From Lagopus muta (lineage: Eukaryota > Chordata > Aves > Galliformes > Phasianidae), in contig NC_064443.1 of NCBI RefSeq assembly GCF_023343835.1, positions 2,108,001 through 2,172,000 of the forward strand: a stretch of DNA of 64,000 bases, given 5' to 3'. Under the pieces are notes generated by a model, which was not told the origin of the DNA, did no database searches, and was given only the letters and a program-made list of their open reading frames with translations. Of the stretch, positions 51,111 to 64,000 are shown piece by piece. Made by a program: the position numbers and the translations under genes. The stretch's first letter is position 1. The number at the start of each line of letters is the position of its first letter.

Positions 51111-54100
51111 TTCACCTCCTGAATTTGAGAAGAGCCCTCAAAAGTGCCTTGAGTCTTATTATAAATGCCAACTGTGTGTTACCACTTCTGTGTGTAGTGA
51201 GCAGTGCGTGGTTTTGCTCCGTGTCAGAGAAGCTGCAGAGGTTCTTAGCCTCCACAAGTCCTGGGTAAAGCAGCTGCTCCTTCCTCAGTGGTGTTCTGCA
51301 ATTACTGGTATGGACTGTGAACATCTGATAACTGACAGCCTGTTTTCAATTAGTGAAATTGTTACTGAGTGAAGCTTTAAAATAGGAACAAGCAGCACTA
51401 TTTTGCATCGCACAGGCTCTTAGGTGACAGTATTCAGTATAGGTAGAACTGGTTTTGATAGTGGATGTGTGTTCAAAGCTGTCTCACACTGATTTGTGCA
51501 GCAGTTCTTAGAGCTGTTAGAGCATTACCAGACTTGGAGGGCTGTTCCTTCCACACCCTCTGCATTACTGTTCAAGTCAGGTTGCTACAGCAATGGAAAT
51601 CCTGGAAAATCAGGAAGAGTACTGAGTTAACTGCAGTGTAAGAGATCACAGCAGTTAATAACAGTAGTGTGTGTTGTCTTCTGAAGTGCTTCAAGTAATA
51701 AAGTGTTAAAAGGGTGCTAAGTGTTAGCAGTTAGTAATTGAACTGTATAAAATACCCACCTTTTTCATAGCCACTGTATTTCAGTGAGAGTTTTCACAGC
51801 TGTAACACAAGAATCCCTGTCTGATGAAGCTGGTTGGCTGGCCGGATCAGGGAAGCAGCATTTGAAAGCACAAGAAGGGATGGTGCCATGACGAGGTTTT
51901 GCTATTGTAGTTAAGTAGTGGTCTTGATTTTCCTGGTGCTACCAGTCAGCAAAGTGGAGTATTTGAGTTGAGTACCTTGGCAGACCAGGTGAGTTCGTTA
52001 TTGCTGGCACCAAACCTTTCTTGAAGCTGCAATTTCAGCGCTTGTCCACCTGGTGGCGTAAATCCACGAATCAACACGGGCTGGAGGTGTGTAAGTGGTT
52101 AAATTGCTGCTGGGTGACAAATATTTCAACTGAAACATCCAATTAATGAGATTTTAGATATAGATATATACCCTAGCTAATTAGTACAATGAAATACTTC
52201 GTTGAAATAAGTATTTTGAATTCTTTGTTGCCCAAAGCGCTTCTACAAGACTTTTCTCAGTAGATTTTTCTTCTCTTTTTTTTTTTTCTTTTTAACTGGT
52301 CCAGCCCTACCTAGGCCAACCAACACAGAGATTTACTGCAACTGCAGGAGTGTCCTTGCAGCTAGAGAGATGTGCAGCCTCAATCTGCATGAATTCTGCT
52401 GCGTGTATCTCTTGGACTCTTGTTGAGGCTGAGGTTTCTCAGCTTGAAGAACTTAATTTCTGTGCAAGAGCAACGTGCTGACGTTGCTGAGGGAGGGTAG
52501 TGTGATCATGTTTGGAGAATGCAGTCATGAGATTCATATCACGGGATAAAATCTTTCAAGACAAGAGGACCAGCTGCCTTCAAATGAGCCAAAAGCCTGT
52601 GCTTATCTGGGGGGAGGATCCTGGAGATGACAGTCATCCCTGCAGTTTTTTTGGCAACTGGTTACATTATGTGGACTTAGCTCTACAATGTTTAAATCCT
52701 GGTGGCAGCTGAGATCAGAGGTGTCTGAGCTGCATGGCAGCTGCCTTCCTTGGTGCAGTGAGCTTGTCTGCAGGAGCATGGCCACATACTTGTGGTTCTG
52801 ATTGATATGCACGTCACCTTGGGATGCTGCTGGTGCTGGAGGAGGCAGAGTGGCTGGTCCAGCTGCCTGAAAGAAGGTCAATGTATTGCAGGACTGTATG
52901 GTGACAGTGATGAAAAAAAGAAACACAAACCTTGAAGACAGGACTTGGCATTTCTTTTGCTCCACCTTTACCTGTGTGTGTGCAAATCTTTAGTCGTCTT
53001 TGAGTTGTAGGTTATAAATTCACTGAGGTGTTTCTGTCAGCTAAAGGACATTTTAACTCCTCTGTGTCTTCCCCCAGAGGGCTTGTGTTGTGAGAGCATC
53101 TCACAGGAGGTGGTTCGAGGGAAGAGAGGCAAGGTTTGCACTGAGAAATGGAAGTCTGCACCTTAGTGAGAAGCAGAAAATGGAAAATGGGCTGCCAGTG
53201 GCTCCACGGTTTCCCCAGGCCTGCCTCGAAGCAGCCTTTTCATGCCGCCCTTCATGTTGCCCTTCAGTGGGACAGCTTCCCAAATATGGGCTTGCTGACT
53301 TTCTGACCAAAATAGCGTCTGCGTGACAAAATGCGGCACAGAGGAATGTAACCTTAACCCAGGCATCATTGTGTAGCGAAAGGCAGGAGTCTGTGAGCTT
53401 CCACAGCAGCTTGGTGTCAGGTTTGTTGTCATCTGCACCTCTCTTTGATTTCCCTGCACGCACGGTGGTCCTGTGGGACACTGCCTGGATACTGGCAGTT
53501 CAGAACCGCATGACGGCTCAGTTTGGGAGTTCCCTCCTTCCCTTCCTTGAGCTTGATGCTGTGCCAGCACAGAAGGGAAAGCTGTGAATGGGTATCAGTG
53601 CTCTGCGCTGGGTATTCCTGCACTTTCATTTGTGTGTGAAATCATGTAAATTCTGCTTTCTGTTAGTTGAGGGAGGCTGATGATCCTGTTTGGGAGGATT
53701 ACATCTGCAGAGCCTGGGAGATGGAACTGGCAGCTGTAGACTGCTTGAAGCTATTCCCATTATGCAGAGCTCTGTCATCCTTGACATTTAAAAACTTCAA
53801 AACCCGCATGACTAAGTCCTTGGTATCCCATCAGAAGGTGATGTTTTTGAGGGAGCCTCTCTGCTTAGCCACTGCCACACATCACGTTATGTGTTTTATA
53901 CTTGCTGATAATGATGTCTCCCCTTTGCAATGAGGAGGGCTCAGTATTAATTTCTAGGTTGGCTCCTGTTTTCCCTACAGAGGAAAAAAAAATAGGGTGC
54001 AAAGGGCATGTAACCAAACACCGACCAGCTCGTTTTGCAGAGGTGAGCAATTGCACTGAAAGTGCAGAGTACAGAAATGGGAAGCAGAGCTCAAAGCAGT

Positions 54101-55963
54101 GGGAAATGCCCTGATGGGACACAGTCATCACCAGAGACATTGATGTTTGCTGTGAAAATGAAAAGAAGCGACTGAATGCATTTTATTCTGACCCCTCCAC
54201 CACCTTTCAGTAGCATGCTCTAGCAAAAAAATGCACGAGCAGAACTCGATTTCTGCTTTGCCCAACTTTCAGAGCTGTCACAGGTGTTCCTTCACAACTG
54301 TAGATTTGGCACAGTGAAATGTTGTGTATTGGCATAGGTGAGTTCATTTCTTTTGCCCTGGTGGCAAACTTGCTTCAAACTACTATAGAATTAAATCTGC
54401 TATCACCAGAAGCAAGCAGAGCAAGTCACCCAAGAGCTGTGGCTGCGTCCAGTGGCTCGAGTTGCAATCACATGGCAGCACAGCTCTCTGTTTCATCTGG
54501 GCAGCACAGAGTAACAGCATGCAGATATGTGAGCTGTTTTACAGAATGTCTTTTTTCTGATTAGGAAAATTGAAAAAAAAAGTGTATGTTTTGATGACTT
54601 TATTTCTTCAAGCAGTGCTTGTGAACATGACACTTTCCTTAAAGCTCTCTGGCACTGGTAAGTGCAACATCCGGGGGAAACTGCAAATGTATTTAAATGA
54701 GTTACATACGTGCATGGGTTTTCTTCTGAGTTTCCTGAGTTTTCTTCTTGCTAAGCACATCTCCTAATCTCCAGGCACATCTCCTGCGTGGAGGCTTTAA
54801 CAGGGCTGCCTGTGTGCCAGCTACAGGTTTGTCAGCCACCTAAACTGCTTGGCTGTCTATCATGTTGTGTTAAATTCCTAGTGCAGTTGTTCCTGTGCTT
54901 TAGCCAACAGTGAAATCTACCCACACCACCCAACCCCGTGGCATTTACTGGCTTACTCTTGGATGGCAGTCAGCATGTTAAGACAAATTGGTCTTGCAGC
55001 AGTATTTCTGACTTTACGCTGAGCATGCTGACCTGCCAATGCCTCTGCTCTAAGGAGTGAAAAGGCCCAAGCATTCCCCAGAATTTCTGCTCTTGTAGGA
55101 ACAAGTTTCAGCTGCTATAATGCTTTTGTCCTCTTCCTCTCCAGCTGCCATCATCCCTGTTTTGCTCTCAGGGAAAAGAGAAGGGCAGTGAGGTTGCTGT
55201 GTGTGGCTGCTGCCTGTGCTCATACACCTGGCACTCTTGAACCAAGGGCAGAGTGCTGAGACGTGGCTGGATGGCTCCTCTCAACCTTCACAGCCATCCT
55301 TTTCCTTGGTCTCACAGTGGAGTCCAGGCCACCCCATAAAGCAACCAAGTTGGCCAAAAGGGGGAGGAGGTTAAGCTGGGAAAGTTGCTTATTTCCTCTC
55401 ATGTTCATAATTCAGTGAGACAAAGCATATTTCTAAGTGATAGCAAATATCTTGGAGATGTCCATGTTGAGTAGTGGGACTTGGCTGGGACAAAAGAAGG
55501 TGATGGAACTGTCAGTAGTGCCTGCTGAGATGTGACATGAGTGTGGGTTGCCTGCTGGCTTAAGTGGCTGTGGGGAAATTCAGTGTCCCTGCCACCTCAC
55601 TGGGCTGTTCAAGAAGAAAAAGGCCAAATTTTACAGCTGTAGCATTGCTGTGGTTATGAGAGTGGCTGAAGCCCAGTTGTCTGAACCTCTTGTGCAGATT
55701 TCCAGGCATGGGTAAAACATTCCAAATGTTACCTCAAATGCAGGAGGCCTCAATGGGACTTGTGAAGTGACTTGTGCTGCTCAGGAGGTGGAAAATGACA
55801 GCATGGAAGGAGAAGACCTTCAAGTTATCAAGGCAACAGGCTCCTTGCTCTGCACTGGGCTGTGTCTGACCCAGGAGCCAAGGCATGGAGGCCTTGGGAC
55901 CCGCAGGTTTGCCAGATGTATGCATTAGAAATGTTCCTAAAATATCCTGGGTTTTAAGGAAAA
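51111..55963. other. Intergenic spacer between RPL29 and TNNC1
   Basis: Nothing gene-like is recognised. There is a T-rich tract at about 52270-52293 and some frames up to 135 codons (53163-53570 -) with no recognisable domain. Confidence 0.55.
52044..52060 (-). promoter_or_regulatory. CTCF-like motif downstream of RPL29
   Basis: The - strand reads ACGCCACCAGGTGGACA, a reasonable fit to the CTCF core. It lies about 0.9 kb after the RPL29 polyadenylation signal. Confidence 0.3.
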
Positions 55964-56345
55964 TCATAGAATCACAGAATGGCCTGAGTTGAAAAGGACC
56001 ACAATGAGCATCCAGTTCCAACCCCCTGCTGTGTGCAGGTCGCCAACCAGCAGCCCAGGCTGCCCAGAGCCACATCCAGCCTGGCCTTGAATGCCTGCAG
56101 GGATGGGGCATCCACAGCCTCCTTGGCAACCTGTGCCAGTGCCTCACCACCCTCTGGGTGAAAAACTTCCTCCTGATATCCAACCTAAACCTCCCCTGTC
56201 TCAGTTTAACACCATTCCCCCTTGTTCTATCACTACCCAACCACACAAACAGCCATTCCCCCTCCTGTTTCTATGCTCTCTTCAAGTACTGGAAGGCCAC
56301 AATGAGGTCTCCCTGGACCCTTCTCTTCTCCAAGAAAAAAAATCT
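55964..56345 (-). repeat. CR1 LINE 3' end, minus orientation
   Basis: It starts with AATCATAGAATCACAGAATG and continues through AGTTCCAACCCCCTGCTGTG, CAGCCTGGCCTTGAATGCC, TGTGCCAGTGCCTCACCACC, TATCCAACCTAAACCTCCCC and TTCTCTTCTCCAAG. This is the standard CR1 3' end read backwards. The copy lies between RPL29 and TNNC1, and open frames through it are not host genes. Confidence 0.93.
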
Positions 56346-57334
56346 GCTGCCCTGGTGCATTTCTTTGTTTCCTTTGATGTTACAAGCCCTGCTTGGGCAA
56401 AACATTTGTTGCTCCTTGTCCAGAGGAAAAACACAACACTTCTCACATCCTCACTTAAGCTGCTTTAACCTCAAGCCTGTTTGGTGTAAATTAATAATAT
56501 TTCAGAACTGCAAGGGGTCAAGGGCAGCACCTGCAGGGCTTGCACAGGAGCAGACTGGTGCAGTGCCCTGCCAATATTTATTTTGCTTGAGTAAACATTT
56601 GATTTTAGCAACACGAACACAATGTGTGAGCCGTGCTGGGATGTAATTCGATGGGAGGAGGCAGCTATGTGCAGGGGGAGCTGCTAATACCGTAGGAATG
56701 CCACACTTCCTTGGAGAGAGAGAAGACGGTGCCCAAGGCACCATAAACAGCACCACTTGTCCTCCTGACCCTGCTGCCACCCTGAATGTGGCTGTTAAGA
56801 CCGTATCAGGGTCATGCCCTGCAACAGATGTGATTTCTAAAGGAAAAATGTTGGGATTCAGATTCAGTGTGAAATAGCCATAGTGCTACAGTGCTGCTCC
56901 CTCACAGGGCCAACTGCCTCGCTCCACACAGAGTAAGACAAGAAAGAGGTGTTTCCAGATGAGTAGAAGTTTTCCTTTCGTGTGTATCACAGAGTGGCCA
57001 TCGGGATGGGGAAGGGATGTCTCTGGGACAGTTGTGTTAACATCAGGGAGGAAAGGAGATGATCCTTTCCCAGGGTTTTAGTAATGGAATAAGTGGTTGT
57101 TAATTCATGTTTGATCACGAAAATATTGCCAGGGCTCTGGTTAAACTAGCAGGCACCAGTGCAGGCTCCTGCTGCCCTCACCATGGTGCGATCAGTGGGG
57201 CAACGCAACATGGCAGCAACACAAAATGGCAGCTCCCTGGCAGGCACCCACAGCCACGAGGAGCATCCCTTTTGGTTCAGAGCCTGTGGCCAAGGTGCAG
57301 TGCTCACCTAACTGCCAAGGAACAACCACCAGAG
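56346..57334. other. Spacer between CR1 and the TNNC1 3' end
   Basis: About 1 kb with no recognised feature. Confidence 0.55.
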
Positions 57335-57482
57335 GCACTTGATAGCAATGTGCTTTATTTTCCCTAAGGCCACCCTTCTTAGCGCTCAGTCTTCATGCTG
57401 GCAGCCAGGGGATGGAACCGAGGAGCTGAGTCAGAGAGCAGAAGGGGTTTCAGAGATTCGGGCTGTCCATCTGGCCTCAGAT
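57335..57482 (-). terminator. TNNC1: TNNC1 3' UTR and polyadenylation signal
   Basis: The plus-strand TTTATT at 57354-57359 reads AATAAA on the TNNC1 strand, about 125 bases after the TAA stop at 57485-57483. A 3' UTR of about 140-150 bases is inferred. No other good signal lies nearer the stop. Confidence 0.8.
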
Positions 57483-63167
<5,685 letters not shown>

Positions 63168-63300
63168 GGTTGGGAAGGGAGGGCGAGGGGCCGGGGGGCG
63201 TCACGGACACGCTCTGCAGCCGCCGCCCCGCCGGCCCCGCTGATATAGGGGGCAGTGGCCAGTGACGGGATGCGCCAGCCCACCGCGGCCCGGCCCCCAG
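63168..63300 (-). promoter_or_regulatory. TNNC1: TNNC1 promoter with TATA-like box
   Basis: On the minus strand, CCCTATATCA at 63250-63241 is the only TATA-like element near the start codon, about 75 bases upstream of the ATG. This places a probable transcription start at about 63215 and a 5' UTR of roughly 50 bases. The ATG context is favourable (A at -3, G at +4). The surrounding DNA is very GC-rich. Muscle-specific sites were not identified with confidence. Confidence 0.6.
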
Positions 63301-63660
63301 CAGCGTCTCGCCGCGTGCCTGGGCTGCGTGGCACCGTGCCGGCTTGCGACGGGCCGGCCGGCCCCGCTGCATAGCGCGGGCAGCCGGAGCCTGGCCCCTC
63401 GCTTTGGGGCCCGGGACGACGTCCTTGGAGGAGCCGGGTAAACGTGCGGCACGCCGCTGCGCCAAGCAGCGGGGCGGGGGCAAATCGGGAGCGTTCCCCG
63501 CGCCTTCTGCGTTCAGCCGGGGCTGCAAACGGCGACGGGGCGCTGCCAAGCTATGCGCGTTGGGATGAATTCCCCGTCCTTCAGGAAGCGGCAGCCTGCA
63601 ATCCGTCCCCGCGCGGATGGAGCAGCTCACGCTCTGAGCCGGCAGCGCTTCGGCCCCAGC
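63170..63660. promoter_or_regulatory. CpG island at the TNNC1 5' end
   Basis: About 0.5 kb of very GC- and CG-rich DNA covers the TNNC1 promoter and extends away from the gene. In human, TNNC1 has the divergent NISCH gene just upstream, so this island could also hold a divergent start. I looked on the + strand for the NISCH N-terminus up to the window end and did not find it. Confidence 0.65.
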
Positions 63661-63735
63661 GACGTGCAGCTGTTACAGGGCAGGGAGAAGCCCTAACCCC
63701 GAAGCAGCCCGGCCAGGTCGCGCTTCTGGGGGTGC

Positions 63736-63756
63736 AGCACTCCCTCTGGTGGGCTT
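63736..63756 (-). promoter_or_regulatory. CTCF-like motif upstream of TNNC1
   Basis: The - strand reads AGCCCACCAGAGGGAGTGCT, the best CTCF match in the window. It lies about 0.6 kb upstream of the TNNC1 start codon, just beyond the CpG island. Confidence 0.45.
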
Positions 63757-64000
63757 CGGCCAGCTGACGGCTGAGCCGCAGGGATGAATGCAGCTGTTGG
63801 CTTCTTCTCGTCCAAAAATAAAAGCCACTTGTCTTTTACAGCAGTCACACTGCAGGTCAGAATTTGGTCGTCCCTGCTGAGCAACCAGCAGCAGCGGTCA
63901 GGGCCACGGTGGGTTTCCGCACTCACCAAGCAATGTGAAGCAAAAGCTGCGATGGAGCATGTATCTGCAAGCACTGCTCCTCAGCTGGGCTGCATTAATC

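Noticed and set aside
63300..64000. Possible first exon of NISCH on the + strand, expected from mammalian synteny
   Set aside because: No frame encoding the recognisable NISCH N-terminus was found before the window end.

Overview
The window reads as nuclear DNA of a bird, probably a galliform such as chicken. Three things point that way: many truncated CR1 LINE copies, several ending in the avian-type ATTCTATG tail; one internally deleted mariner copy resembling the chicken Galluhop family; and two intron-containing genes whose proteins match vertebrate RPL29 and cardiac/slow troponin C. The TnC carries Thr93 and Glu115, which I recall from chicken TnC; mammals have Ser93 and Asp115. Layout: bases 1-48,300 hold no protein-coding gene I can recognise. 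This stretch contains CR1 fragments (about 595, 3294, 19090, 19792, 22390, 24502 and 34915), a purine-only pentanucleotide satellite of about 420 bp (5322-5738) with a hexamer prelude, the mariner remnant (9741-10267), and scattered A- or T-rich tracts. At 48,700-49,260 a CpG island carries the RPL29 promoter, and RPL29 runs on the + strand to about 51,110 (four exons, the first non-coding). A 6.2-kb spacer with one minus-strand CR1 follows. TNNC1 then lies on the - strand (six exons; coding 63,167 down to 57,483; polyadenylation signal 57,354-57,359), with its TATA-like promoter in a second CpG island at about 63,170-63,660. The window ends about 800 bp upstream of the TNNC1 start. The two genes are convergent, tail to tail, and share no function: RPL29 is a housekeeping 60S ribosomal protein and TNNC1 is the Ca2+ sensor of cardiac and slow muscle. 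All exon borders were read by hand from reading-frame continuity and GT/AG dinucleotides. They are mutually consistent: the RPL29 exons sum to 71 codons plus stop and the TNNC1 exons to 161 codons plus stop. The most notable observations are the short RPL29 without the mammalian C-terminal extension, the internally deleted mariner, the strong G-quadruplex/triplex-prone purine tract, and a set of same-oriented CTCF-like motifs flanking the genes. I found no clear sign of an undescribed multi-gene system.
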